Below, one piece after another: positions 36,410 through 45,563 of a stretch of 64,000 bases of DNA (position 1 is its first letter; each line of letters opens with the position of its first letter). A model generated the notes under the pieces. The model was not told the DNA's origin. It made no database searches and saw nothing but the letters and a program-made list of their open reading frames with translations. This DNA is from Desulfobulbaceae bacterium (GTDB lineage: Bacteria; Desulfobacterota; Desulfobulbia; Desulfobulbales; SURF-16), in assembly GCA_023230525.1 (NCBI GenBank), contig JALNXE010000004.1, positions 1 through 64,000 of the forward strand, written 5' to 3'. A program made the translations under genes and the position numbers.

Positions 36410-36813
36410 GTATTCGCCGGAAATCAAGGGAACTCGCCCTGCAATGTCTCTATCAGATTGATCAGAGCGGCAATCACCAGGTTGATATTGCCCGCATGAG
36501 CGATCATTTTGATGTGAACAGGAAGGCGGTTCCCTATGCCCAGGAGCTGATCAGCGGTATTCAGCTGCAATGGGACGCTCTAAACAGCATGATCGAGTTG
36601 CACGCCAAAAACTGGCGTTTGAGCCGCATGGCGGTCATTGACCGCAATATCCTCCGTATTGCCTGTTTCGAGCTGGCCCACATGTCTGATGTTCCTTCAT
36701 CCGTGATTCTCAATGAGGCAATTGAGATTGCCAAACGTTTCAGCACCGATGATGCCGCCCCCTTTATCAACGGTATTCTCGACTCCATCTGCCGCAGTGT
36801 AAGGAAGGAATAA
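36406..36813 (+). CDS. nusB: transcription antitermination factor NusB
   Basis: 135 residues starting MSIRRKSRELALQCLYQID at 36406, the usual NusB N-terminus. All-helical protein that binds boxA RNA with S10 (NusE) in rRNA antitermination. The DRNILRIACFEL and NEAIEIAKRFSTDDAAPFINGIL motifs are conserved. Last gene of the rib operon before ftsK. Confidence 0.96.
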   Translation: MSIRRKSRELALQCLYQIDQSGNHQVDIARMSDHFDVNRKAVPYAQELISGIQLQWDALNSMIELHAKNWRLSRMAVIDRNILRIACFELAHMSDVPSSVILNEAIEIAKRFSTDDAAPFINGILDSICRSVRKE

Positions 36814-36862
36814 CTTAAGTTATCATTCAATCGGGACCGGTGAACAGTCTTTTGGCTATGCC

Positions 36863-39007
36863 ATGGTAAAAGCCACCACAAATTACACGTACCAGCCTAC
36901 TCTCGTGCAAGAGGTAGCCGCTGTTTTAGCCATAGTTGCCGGTCTTTTTCTGCTCCTGTCCTTTGTCAGCTTCACCCCGCCGGCTGAACCCTACACTGCG
37001 GGTGCATCCGCCAACTGGTGCGGCAGCGTGGGCAACTTTCTGGCCACGCTGTGCCTGAGCTTTCTGGGGCTGAGTTCCTTCTGGTTGCCGGTTCTCTTTC
37101 TCTTTTTCGGCGTTTCCATCTTTTTCGGCAGGTTTGCCATCCAGCGTCTGCCCATTATCTGCGGCGGCTGCACCGGCCTGGTCATGGCCAGCAGCGCGCT
37201 TTTCGCCTCTCTTTGCTGGCATACCCTGCCCCTGTTCGGGCACAGTTACCCCCTGGCCGGCCGGCTGGGCGATATTCTCTTCGGGGTGACCAGCACCTAT
37301 TTCGGCTGGGCGGGCGCCTTTCTCTTTTACAGCACCGTCATGCTGCTGTCGCTGATGGCCACGGTGCGCTTTTCCCCCTTTTTTGTGGGGAGAAGTGTGG
37401 TGCAGACCTGCGGGAACATCAATCAGAAACTGAAACAGCGCAAACAGCTGAAGGCCATGGAAGAAAAACCGGGCGCCAACGGTGCAGACCGTGGCCGGAC
37501 CGAGGAGCCGGCAGAACCACGGCTTGTCATTCCGCAACTGCATGAACCGGTTGCCTTGAAAAGTGTCGCCGCCAAGGAGGAATTTCAGCCCCTGCCCGTG
37601 CAACCGGGCAATTTTCAGTTGCCGAGCCTCTCCCTGCTCAATAACCCCGCTGAGGATGAGGTGGTCATTGAAAGGGAGCATTATCTCACCGTCAGCCGCA
37701 CCCTGGAAAGCAAACTGGCCGATTTCGGCGTCAAGGGCAATGTTACCGGTATCTCACCCGGCCCGGTGATCACCACCTATGAATTTGCCCCGGCCCCTGG
37801 GGTCAAGATCAACCGCATCGTTTCCCTGGCCGATGATCTCGCCCTGGGCCTGCAGGCGGAAAGCGTGCGCATCATCGGCTCCATCCCCGGCAAGGCGGCA
37901 GTGGGCATCGAGATTCCCAATCCCGTCAGGAAAACCGTTACCATCCGGGAAATTCTGGCTACGGAAAAATTCATCAAGGCTGAATCCAAGCTGACCATCG
38001 GGCTGGGCATGGATGTGGTGGGCCGGCCGGTGTGTGCCGATCTGACCAGGATGCCCCATCTGCTCATTGCCGGGGCCACCGGGGCGGGCAAAAGTGTGGC
38101 CATCAACGCCATTATCTGCAGTATCCTGTTCAAGGCCACCCCGGATGAGGTGCGTCTGCTCATGGTTGACCCCAAACGCATCGAACTCTCCAGCTATGAG
38201 GCCATACCCCATCTGCTGCATCCGGTGGTGGTTGATCCGAAGATGGCCAGCCGGGCCCTGCAATGGGCCGTGCGGGAGATGGAGCGGCGCTACATCCTCA
38301 TGGAGGCGATGCGGGTCAAGGGCTTTGCCAGCTATAATGAAATTGCCGAGGAAAAGCTCCCCTATATCGTCATCATCATCGATGAACTGGCCGATCTGAT
38401 GATGGTTTCCTCCAATGAGGTGGAAACTGCCGTGGCCCGCCTGGCCCAGATGGCCAGGGCCGCGGGCATGCATCTCATCCTGGCCACCCAGCGGCCCTCC
38501 GTTGATGTCCTGACCGGGCTGATCAAGGCCAATTTCCCCACCCGGATGTCGTTTAAGGTCTCCTCCAAGATCGATTCCCGCACCATCCTCGATACCAGCG
38601 GGGCGGAACATCTCCTCGGCTCCGGCGATATGCTCTTTCTGCCGCCCGGCACGGCCCGGCTCCAGCGCATTCACGGGGCCTATATTTCCGAGCAGGAATC
38701 CGAGCGGCTGGTCAATTTTCTCAAACAGCAGGGCAGCGCCCGTTATGATGAATCCGTCATCCAGAGTGTGGAAAAGGAAGAGGAAGCCCAGGACGGAGAT
38801 GACGAAGGGGATTTGGACGAAAAATATGACGAGGCGGTGGCCATTGTCTGTGAATCCGGGCAGGCCTCCATTTCCATGATTCAACGCCGGCTGCGGGTGG
38901 GGTACAACCGGGCGGCCCGCATGATTGAAACCATGGAAAAGGAAGGGGTCATCGGCCCGGCGGACGGGGCGAAACCCCGGGAAGTGCTGGCCCGCAAAAA
39001 TTATTGA
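36863..39007 (+). CDS. ftsK: DNA translocase FtsK
   Basis: 714 residues. Four or so N-terminal membrane helices (about 15-175), a short linker, then the alpha/beta motor domain with Walker A GATGAGKS (about 404-411) and Walker B IIIIDELADLMM. The C-terminal winged-helix gamma domain (about 650-714, YDEAVAIVCESGQ ... RMIETMEKEGVIG) recognises KOPS. Pumps DNA at the septum and activates XerCD. The linker is short compared with E. coli, as in SpoIIIE-like forms. Confidence 0.96.
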   Translation: MVKATTNYTYQPTLVQEVAAVLAIVAGLFLLLSFVSFTPPAEPYTAGASANWCGSVGNFLATLCLSFLGLSSFWLPVLFLFFGVSIFFGRFAIQRLPIICGGCTGLVMASSALFASLCWHTLPLFGHSYPLAGRLGDILFGVTSTYFGWAGAFLFYSTVMLLSLMATVRFSPFFVGRSVVQTCGNINQKLKQRKQLKAMEEKPGANGADRGRTEEPAEPRLVIPQLHEPVALKSVAAKEEFQPLPVQPGNFQLPSLSLLNNPAEDEVVIEREHYLTVSRTLESKLADFGVKGNVTGISPGPVITTYEFAPAPGVKINRIVSLADDLALGLQAESVRIIGSIPGKAAVGIEIPNPVRKTVTIREILATEKFIKAESKLTIGLGMDVVGRPVCADLTRMPHLLIAGATGAGKSVAINAIICSILFKATPDEVRLLMVDPKRIELSSYEAIPHLLHPVVVDPKMASRALQWAVREMERRYILMEAMRVKGFASYNEIAEEKLPYIVIIIDELADLMMVSSNEVETAVARLAQMARAAGMHLILATQRPSVDVLTGLIKANFPTRMSFKVSSKIDSRTILDTSGAEHLLGSGDMLFLPPGTARLQRIHGAYISEQESERLVNFLKQQGSARYDESVIQSVEKEEEAQDGDDEGDLDEKYDEAVAIVCESGQASISMIQRRLRVGYNRAARMIETMEKEGVIGPADGAKPREVLARKNY

Positions 39008-39073
39008 TAAAACGTAACTACTCAGGTTGGTTAGACTATTAGACTGTAGTCTGTTAGGTAAAAACTGAATAAT

Positions 39074-39158
39074 AACCACAGAGAGCACCAAGCCCACAGA
39101 GACAACTTGCTGAAAGTAAAAAATATTTTCTCTGTGATCTCTGTGTGTTCTGTGGTTT
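39074..39158 (+). repeat. CACAGAG-type intergenic repeat (family B), copy 2
   Basis: Reads ACCACAGAGAGCACCAAGCC ... TCTCTGTGATCTCTGTGTGT and matches the reverse complement of 33749-33832. It is flanked by a looser inverted pair: TTAGACTGTAGTCTGTTAGG-like sequence at about 39028-39060 and AACAGACTAAATACCTACAG at about 39166-39190. Confidence 0.75.
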
Positions 39159-39197
39159 TCATTACTAACAGACTAAATACCTACAGACTATTTTATC

Positions 39198-39974
39198 ATG
39201 CCACGAAACGCCATCGATATCACCACGGACGGCCATGTCCATACCCGGCTTTGTCATCATGCCAGGGGCGAGATGGAGGAGTATGTGCAGGCTGCGGTTG
39301 CCGCAGGGCTTAAAAAAATCATCTTCCTGGAGCATTATGAAACAGGTATCGACTACTTTGAAGCAACCTGGCTCACCGAAGCGGATTTTGTTTATTATCA
39401 TGGGGAAGGCCGGCGGCTGGCGGAAAAATATCAGGGGATCATCGAGATAGGCACCGGCGTCGAGGTGGGCGCCAACCCGGAGCATCTGCCGGAAGCCGTG
39501 GATTTTCTAGGTAAATTCAACTGGGAGCGCATCGGCCTCTCCTATCATTACCTGAAAACGGATGAGGGTTATGTCAATATGGTGAGCCGCAGGCCGGCAA
39601 GCATTGCCCTGATGGAAAGAATCGGCGTGGAGAATGTCGCCGCCGCCTATTTCGACGGGCTCAAAAAGGCCCTGGCCGTGCTTCCGTCGGATGTGGTTTG
39701 CCATCTGGATGCGGTGATGCGCCACTGCCCCACATTTTCCTTTTCCGAGAATGATTTTGCCCGGACGGTTGAAATCCTGGCCCTGATGCGGGAGAAAGAT
39801 GTGGCCCTGGAGGTGAACACCTCAGGGTTTGCCCTGCGCGGTGAACCGTTTCCGTCGCTGAGGCTGCTCAAAGAGGCCCAGCGGTTGGGGGTCAGACTGG
39901 TGGCCGGCTCTGATGCTCATCGTCCCGAAGATGTAGGACGGTATTTTGACCAGCTGGCTGAGCTGGTTGGATAG
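39198..39974 (+). CDS. PHP-domain phosphatase, histidinol-phosphatase (HisJ/HisK)-like
   Basis: 258 residues. Metal-dependent PHP fold: DGHVHTRLCHHA at the N-terminus, IFLEHYE near 50, GVEVGANPEH near 95, and the C-terminal GSDAHRPEDVG with metal-binding Asp and His. The size and motifs fit histidinol phosphatases of the HisK type; another phosphoester substrate is possible. No other histidine genes are nearby. Confidence 0.8.
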   Translation: MPRNAIDITTDGHVHTRLCHHARGEMEEYVQAAVAAGLKKIIFLEHYETGIDYFEATWLTEADFVYYHGEGRRLAEKYQGIIEIGTGVEVGANPEHLPEAVDFLGKFNWERIGLSYHYLKTDEGYVNMVSRRPASIALMERIGVENVAAAYFDGLKKALAVLPSDVVCHLDAVMRHCPTFSFSENDFARTVEILALMREKDVALEVNTSGFALRGEPFPSLRLLKEAQRLGVRLVAGSDAHRPEDVGRYFDQLAELVG

Positions 39975-40008
39975 ATAAGTAGATTGTTATGCGTGCCAAG
40001 AATAAAGA

Positions 40009-40791
40009 ATGATCAGACCAAGTGATTTAGAAAATTTCTCCCAAGGTTGTGCAACTACCTATACCCTTAATTCTCCATATTCTATAACGTCATGGGATTA
40101 TTTAGGATTTGCAAAAGAAGACTTAAAAGAGGAAAAAGAAGATCGTACCCTTGTGAATGCATTGTCCAATGCGAAAAGGGCGCTTCATCTTCAAATAGAC
40201 ATATTAACAAAAACATTTGGAATAATGTACATCAACCCAAAACGTCGATTCGACTTTCCTCAGAAGTTGGATTTTTGCGTTAAATGTGGGATAGTCGGCC
40301 CTCAAATTCTTCGTAAAATAAATCGGCTTCGAAATGCTGTTGAACATGAATATTACGTTCCTGACATTAATGAAGTTGAAGATTTTATTGATATAACAGA
40401 ATTATTCGTGGCTGCAAGTGATGTAATATTAAGAAATTTTCCACATGATATAGAGTTCCGATCTCCTGAAATTGATTTGTTTGGAATTCCTAAAAGGGGT
40501 GTAGGAATTGTCATTGAGCCAAGTCAAGGTAAAGTAATCATACACATTAATGACTTTATTGCAGAACCTAGACCAAACCGAGAGGATGCTGAGGATATTT
40601 TTAGAGAATACAAAGAACGATCAAAAAATCTTCGCGATGGAGATCCGCTTCCCGATCTGCCTGATGAAGTTAGGATGAAATACTATAGAGCTATTTCACG
40701 AAAGACAAAATCTGTGAAAATTGAATTTTCCGTCAAAGATAGCCCAAATTATTTCGAGTGGGTCTCTTTTGCTATAACAAAAAGAAAGTAA
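40009..40791 (+). CDS. uncharacterised protein with HEPN-like RxxxxH motif, low GC
   Basis: 260 residues, no family recognised. A mostly helical central region (about 45-150) contains R108-N-A-V-E-H113 inside LRNAVEHEYYVP, the R-x4-H pattern of HEPN ribonucleases and toxin-like proteins. CVKC at 90-93 is a cysteine pair. Base composition differs sharply from its neighbours: in the 60 bases from 40021 only 21 are G or C, whereas ftsK and uvrD are GC-rich. That and its isolated position suggest recent acquisition. A separate antitoxin gene was not found. Function unknown. Confidence 0.75.
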   Translation: MIRPSDLENFSQGCATTYTLNSPYSITSWDYLGFAKEDLKEEKEDRTLVNALSNAKRALHLQIDILTKTFGIMYINPKRRFDFPQKLDFCVKCGIVGPQILRKINRLRNAVEHEYYVPDINEVEDFIDITELFVAASDVILRNFPHDIEFRSPEIDLFGIPKRGVGIVIEPSQGKVIIHINDFIAEPRPNREDAEDIFREYKERSKNLRDGDPLPDLPDEVRMKYYRAISRKTKSVKIEFSVKDSPNYFEWVSFAITKRK

Positions 40792-40867
40792 AAATAAAGA
40801 GTTATGCGCAATACTCAGGCTTAACCTAATGCGAGAAACTTAAATGATACAACAGGCAACCGTGGCG

Positions 40868-41260
40868 TTACTCAACCTGAATCACCAGCGGAATAAAGTG
40901 CAGGGCGCTGGAAACGGACTTGGTGTTGGTCAGTGACCACTGTTTGCAGTTCAGCTGTCCTTCAAGAAGTTTGTTGATGTCGGCCACCAGACCCTTGACA
41001 TTAATCACCGGATGGCGGGAAAAGACCTCGGGCAGGCCATAGGTCAGATTGCAGGCAAGACATTTGCCCGGACGCTGGATGAGATCAAGGGCAAAATGGA
41101 GTTCCTTGTCCTCAGACCGGTAGCCGTTGAATTTCAGAGCGATATCATAGGCGCCTTCCGAGGCGTCACCGAACAGGGCATCAAAAAAATCATTGGCCCG
41201 GCTGGCTGGGAAGAGTTTCTGGAGCGCATCATCTGTGAAAATATCGTGCAAATCAGCCAT
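40868..41260 (-). CDS. conserved uncharacterised deltaproteobacterial protein
   Basis: 130 residues: N-terminal MADLHDIFTDDALQKLFPASR, then GDASEGAYDIALKF, RPGKCLACNLTYGLPEVF with a CxxC pair, and HPVINVKGLVADIN. I recall this compact pattern from conserved single-domain proteins in sulfate reducers with no real function assigned. It resembles a small alpha/beta protein; no signal peptide or membrane helix. It is divergent from the uvrD-like gene. Confidence 0.7.
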   Translation of the reverse strand: MADLHDIFTDDALQKLFPASRANDFFDALFGDASEGAYDIALKFNGYRSEDKELHFALDLIQRPGKCLACNLTYGLPEVFSRHPVINVKGLVADINKLLEGQLNCKQWSLTNTKSVSSALHFIPLVIQVE

Positions 41261-41377
41261 TTTCAGAAAACCTCCTCACTATATGAATATGCGTAGCAAT
41301 TGAATATCATTTGTAATTTGCTATACTACTTTCTTTGCAAATTCAGGTCAAACCAAAAAAATATATAGTTCATAACT

Positions 41378-43636
41378 ATGGAACAGACAAGCCTTTTTCC
41401 CTTAAACAGTAGCTCCGGCAGCCGTTTGCCGTCACGCATCGGCGCAAATGATCTGAATGCCGCCCAGTTTGAAGCAGTGCAAACGATCAACGGGCCGGTG
41501 TTGGTCATTGCCGGGGCCGGCAGCGGCAAGACCCGCACCCTGGTCTACCGGCTGGTCCATATGGTGGAGCAGGGGATTGCCCCGGATAATATTCTGCTGC
41601 TCACTTTTACCCGCAAGGCCGCGCAGCAAATGGTGGGCCGGGCGGCAAGCCTGCTTGATGACACCTGCCAGCGGGTGATGGGGGGCACCTTCCATGCGGT
41701 GGCCAACCTGCTGCTGCGCCGCTACGGGCATCATGTGGGCTATGCGCCGAACTTCACCATTCTCGACAGGGCCGATGCCGAGGGGATTATCAATCTTATC
41801 AAGTCATCCCTTGATTTAAGCGGGGCAGGCAAACGGTTTCCCTCCAAACGGGTGATCCTGAACATCATCAGCGGCTCAGTCAACAAATCGCATCCCCTGG
41901 AGGAACTTGTCAGCAGCCAGTACTTCCATCTGGCTGAATTCATGGATGACCTGCTCCGGATCCGCAAACATTACCAGCAGTTCAAGCGCGATCACGGCCT
42001 GATGGATTATGACGATCTGTTGGTTAATTTCCGCGATGTGCTGGCTGAGCAGGAGCCGGTCCGCCGGGAGATTTCCGCCCGTTTCCGCTATGTGATGGTG
42101 GACGAGTATCAGGATACCAACCGGATTCAGGCCCAGATCGTGCGGCTCATCACCTCAAGTCATGGCAACGTCATGGTGGTCGGCGATGACAGCCAGTCCA
42201 TTTACAGTTTTCGCGGCGCTGATTTCAGAAATATCATGGATTTCCCGAAAATTTATCCAGGCACCAAGATTATCCGGCTGGAGGAGAATTACCGGAGCAG
42301 CCAGAAAATTCTGGAAACAACCAACGCCATTATCGAACAGGCCCAGGAAAGATACCCCAAAAAGCTGTTCAGCAATATCGCAACAGGGGACAGGCCTGCG
42401 CTCTTTGCCGCCCGGGACGAAGGAGAGCAGGCCAGATATGTGGCCAAAAAAATAGACGAACTCCATCGGCAGGGCACCCCCTATCACGAGATGGCCGTAC
42501 TGTTCCGCGCCGGGTTCCATTCCTTCAAGCTGGAACTTGAACTGGCCAGCAGCCAGATCGCCTTTGAAAAATGGGGCGGGTTAAAACTGACCGAAACGGC
42601 CCATGTCAAGGATGTCATTTCCTATCTGCGGCTGATTGCCAACATGAAAGACAGCCTGTCCTGGCACCGGATTCTGCTGCATCTGCCCAAGGTCGGGCCG
42701 AAAACCGCCCAGAAGATCGTGGCCACCGTGGGCGAGGCGGAAGATCCCCTGGCCGCCCTGAGCAAATATCCCCCGGCCCCGGCCTGGAAAAACGAATTTA
42801 CTGAGCTGGTGCGCATGCTTTATGACCTGGCTAACTGCCGGACCCCGCTTGCTCAGTTTGAAAGGATCATGGAGTATTATCAACCGGTTTTCGAGCGCCT
42901 GTACCATGATGATTACCCCAGCCGGGCCCGGGATCTGGAACAGTTTAAAACGATTATCGGCGATTATAAAACGCTGCAGGAATTTCTTGATGATGCCTCC
43001 CTTGATCCGCCGGACCTGACGGCGGACCCCTTGGCCGCATCAGACCGCAAGACCCTGGTTCTCTCCACCATTCACTCCGCCAAAGGGCTGGAGTGGGACA
43101 CGGTCTTCATCATCGATCTGGCGGACGGCAAGTTTCCCTCGGCCCATTCCATTCCCTTTCCCGAGCAGTTTGAAGAGGAGAGACGCCTGCTTTATGTGGC
43201 GGCAACCAGGGCGAAGACACGTCTTTTTCTCACCTACCCGCGGGAAACCATCGCCCCTGACCGCACGCGCCACTACTGCACCATTTCCCCCTTTCTGGCC
43301 CAACTTTCGGCAGGGCTGATTAGTAATGTGAGTCCGGGCGGCGGTAGCCCATACAGCGGCTCCGGCGCGTCTGCCCGTCGGTTTTCCCAGCAGGAAAAGC
43401 CGGACATGGCCTTTTCCTGCCAAAAGAAGGACGAGTTTTTACCGGCAAATGCTGCTTCAGGCACGGGTAAAATCACCAGCACCGGCATGCTTTCTGAAGG
43501 GCTGGCGGTAAAACACCCTTTCTTCGGCCACGGACAGATCAAAAAGATCACGGGAGAAAAGACGGTGGATGTTTTTTTTCCCCGCCACGGCATGAAAACA
43601 CTCAGGCTTGACTATGCGCAGCTGGACCTTGCCTGA
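41378..43636 (+). CDS. UvrD/PcrA-type superfamily 1 DNA helicase
   Basis: 752 residues. 3'-5' SF1A helicase: Walker A AGAGSGKTRTL (about 46-56), motif II VDEYQDTNRIQ (about 230), motif III GDDSQSIYSFRGA, motif IV-V STIHSAKGLEWDTVF and motif VI VAATRAKTRLFLTYPR. The extended C-terminus ends in a Tudor-like FFGHGQIKKITGEKTVDVFF as in UvrD/PcrA. Acts in excision repair or in clearing replication blocks; whether it is UvrD, PcrA or Rep is not decided by eye. Confidence 0.93.
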   Translation: MEQTSLFPLNSSSGSRLPSRIGANDLNAAQFEAVQTINGPVLVIAGAGSGKTRTLVYRLVHMVEQGIAPDNILLLTFTRKAAQQMVGRAASLLDDTCQRVMGGTFHAVANLLLRRYGHHVGYAPNFTILDRADAEGIINLIKSSLDLSGAGKRFPSKRVILNIISGSVNKSHPLEELVSSQYFHLAEFMDDLLRIRKHYQQFKRDHGLMDYDDLLVNFRDVLAEQEPVRREISARFRYVMVDEYQDTNRIQAQIVRLITSSHGNVMVVGDDSQSIYSFRGADFRNIMDFPKIYPGTKIIRLEENYRSSQKILETTNAIIEQAQERYPKKLFSNIATGDRPALFAARDEGEQARYVAKKIDELHRQGTPYHEMAVLFRAGFHSFKLELELASSQIAFEKWGGLKLTETAHVKDVISYLRLIANMKDSLSWHRILLHLPKVGPKTAQKIVATVGEAEDPLAALSKYPPAPAWKNEFTELVRMLYDLANCRTPLAQFERIMEYYQPVFERLYHDDYPSRARDLEQFKTIIGDYKTLQEFLDDASLDPPDLTADPLAASDRKTLVLSTIHSAKGLEWDTVFIIDLADGKFPSAHSIPFPEQFEEERRLLYVAATRAKTRLFLTYPRETIAPDRTRHYCTISPFLAQLSAGLISNVSPGGGSPYSGSGASARRFSQQEKPDMAFSCQKKDEFLPANAASGTGKITSTGMLSEGLAVKHPFFGHGQIKKITGEKTVDVFFPRHGMKTLRLDYAQLDLA

Positions 43637-43637
43637 A

Positions 43638-43750
43638 ATATTGATGGCTTCTAATAAGCCCTGGCACCGAATTTAGTTGACTATAAACCAGTAACTTGTC
43701 ACCCACTGTACGGCTGTCGAGAAGGTTTTTTCACGAGACAGTCAAATATT
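43638..43750 (+). repeat. dispersed intergenic repeat family A, copy 3
   Basis: Starts ATTGATGGCTTCTAATAAGC, continues CCTGGCACCGAATTT, CACTGTACGGCTGTCGAGAA, GGTTTTTTCACGAGACAGTC. Same orientation as 12020 and 13551, and again just downstream of a gene and upstream of a short one. Diverged from the other copies by scattered substitutions. Confidence 0.68.
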
Positions 43751-43827
43751 TATAAAATCTAATTATTATCTAATAAATCCCTAACAATTCAGGGGTATCT
43801 TTGTTTGGAAAAACAAGGAGGATAACC

Positions 43828-44043
43828 ATGATTTGTCACTATTTATCGATTTATTCCAGCACTGAGTTCCACTGGCAGGTTGCCTCATGCTCTGCCAGAC
43901 AGGAAAATTACATCCCGAGCATTGCCGACCTGGAAGGTCTCTGCCGCCAGGATCACTCCAGGTGTCCCTTTTTCGCCTCAATAAACAAGCAGGCCAACGC
44001 CAGGATGGAGAGCCTCGCTCTCTCGTCTTCCCCCTCCTGCTGA
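43828..44043 (+). CDS. small cysteine-containing protein, unknown
   Basis: 71 residues from the ATG at 43828, which follows a near-perfect ribosome binding site (AAGGAGGATAACC). Sequence begins MICHYLSIYSSTEFHWQVAS and has four further cysteines (CSARQ, GLCRQ, RCPFF, SSPSC). No domain recognised. The strong Shine-Dalgarno is the main support. A similar peptide, LQLASCSAIF, is encoded at about 44099, possibly a decayed partial duplicate. Confidence 0.5.
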   Translation: MICHYLSIYSSTEFHWQVASCSARQENYIPSIADLEGLCRQDHSRCPFFASINKQANARMESLALSSSPSC

Positions 44044-44201
44044 GATGGCGGGGGGAGCTGCTGAATTTTCGCAATAAAAGATGAATACCTGTCGATGCAG
44101 TTGCAGCTTGCGTCATGTTCTGCTATTTTTAGCGGCTTGACCGATTTCATCACGATTAACCGGAAATTCTCCTTCCCCCTCTTTTTCGCAGGAAGCAAAA
44201 T

Positions 44202-45548
44202 ATGCAATACCAGGAGGCCTGGTCTTTTCTGGACCAGTTGCAGTTCTTCAAGATCAAGCTCGGCCTGGACAGCATGGCCGCTTTTCTTGAAGGTGTACAG
44301 CAACCCCAGCGCGGTCTGCGGTTTATCCATGTGGCGGGCACCAACGGCAAGGGATCGGTGTCCGCTACCCTGCTGGCCCTGTTAAGCGAGGCCGGCTACC
44401 GGGTCGGTCTTTACACCTCGCCCCATCTCATATCCGTGCGGGAACGTTTCCGGATCAATGACCGCTTTATCAGCAAAGATGAGTTTGCCGAAACAGCAAC
44501 CATCATCCGCGACAGCCTGGCCGGGCGGCAGATTACCTATTTTGAATTCACCACCGCCCTGGCCCTGCTCTGGTTTGCCGGACAAAAGGCGGACATCGTC
44601 ATTTTCGAGGTGGGACTCGGCGGCAGGCTTGACGCCACCAATGTCATTACCCCGCTGGTCAGCATCATTACCAATGTTTCCATGGATCATGAGGCCTATC
44701 TCGGCACAACCCTTGCCCAGATTGCCGCGGAAAAGGCCGGCATTGTCAAAAAACGCATTCCCGTGGTCTCAGGCGTTGCCGCGGACGCGAGTCTGGAGGT
44801 GGTCAGCCGTACCTGTCTGGAGCTGGAGGCGCCGCTTTACCTCCTGGGCCGGAATTTCAAGGCTGCCCGGCATGATGACGGCTCCTGGGACTATCAGGGG
44901 CCGGAAGGCGGGGTGAGAAACAACCTGCCCCTGCTGCTGAAAGGCGGGCATCAGGTTGATAATACGGCAATTGCCCTGGCCGCCCTTGACCTGCTGGCGC
45001 AACAGGGTTTTACCGTCAGCGAGGGCAATATCCGCGCAGCCCTGGCCAGGGTGCGCTGGCCGGGCCGGCTGGAATATTTCTGCCTGGATATTGCAAGCGG
45101 CAAAACCGTTGCTTGTCCTGCCGAGCCATTAGCTGCGGAGGACGGCAATCTGCGCCGTTATCTGCTTGACGGGGCGCATAACCCGGCCGGTATCGTCTCC
45201 CTTACCAGGAGTCTTGATTCGGACTTTGTTTACCGAAAACTGATCTGCGTCTGGGCAAGCATGGCGGACAAGGACATCGCCAAAACCCTTAATGCCATTG
45301 CCCCATACTGTCATCGCCTCATCTTTACCCGTCCGGAGTCGGAGCGGTCGGCAACCGCTGAACATCTGCGGGGTTTTCTGCCGAATTCACTCAAAGAGCG
45401 CGCCACTGCCAGCGCCAGTGTCGCCGAGGCCCTGGCCCGGGCGGCAGCAGAGGCCGGTCCGGAGGACCTGATCTGCGTGGCCGGTTCACTTTATCTGGTG
45501 GGGGCGGCGAGAAAGATTCTTCTCGGCGATATTGTCGATGAAGACTGA
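44202..45548 (+). CDS. folC: folylpolyglutamate synthase / dihydrofolate synthase
   Basis: 448 residues, Mur-ligase-like fold. ATP-binding HVAGTNGKGSVSATL (about 46-60), SPHLISVRERF, and the VGLGGRLDATNVI motif are present, with the C-terminal LLDGAHNPAGI. Adds glutamates to folates and makes dihydrofolate. Followed 15 bases later by an HNH gene. Confidence 0.95.
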   Translation: MQYQEAWSFLDQLQFFKIKLGLDSMAAFLEGVQQPQRGLRFIHVAGTNGKGSVSATLLALLSEAGYRVGLYTSPHLISVRERFRINDRFISKDEFAETATIIRDSLAGRQITYFEFTTALALLWFAGQKADIVIFEVGLGGRLDATNVITPLVSIITNVSMDHEAYLGTTLAQIAAEKAGIVKKRIPVVSGVAADASLEVVSRTCLELEAPLYLLGRNFKAARHDDGSWDYQGPEGGVRNNLPLLLKGGHQVDNTAIALAALDLLAQQGFTVSEGNIRAALARVRWPGRLEYFCLDIASGKTVACPAEPLAAEDGNLRRYLLDGAHNPAGIVSLTRSLDSDFVYRKLICVWASMADKDIAKTLNAIAPYCHRLIFTRPESERSATAEHLRGFLPNSLKERATASASVAEALARAAAEAGPEDLICVAGSLYLVGAARKILLGDIVDED

Positions 45549-45563
45549 CCAGGGAAATGCGCG

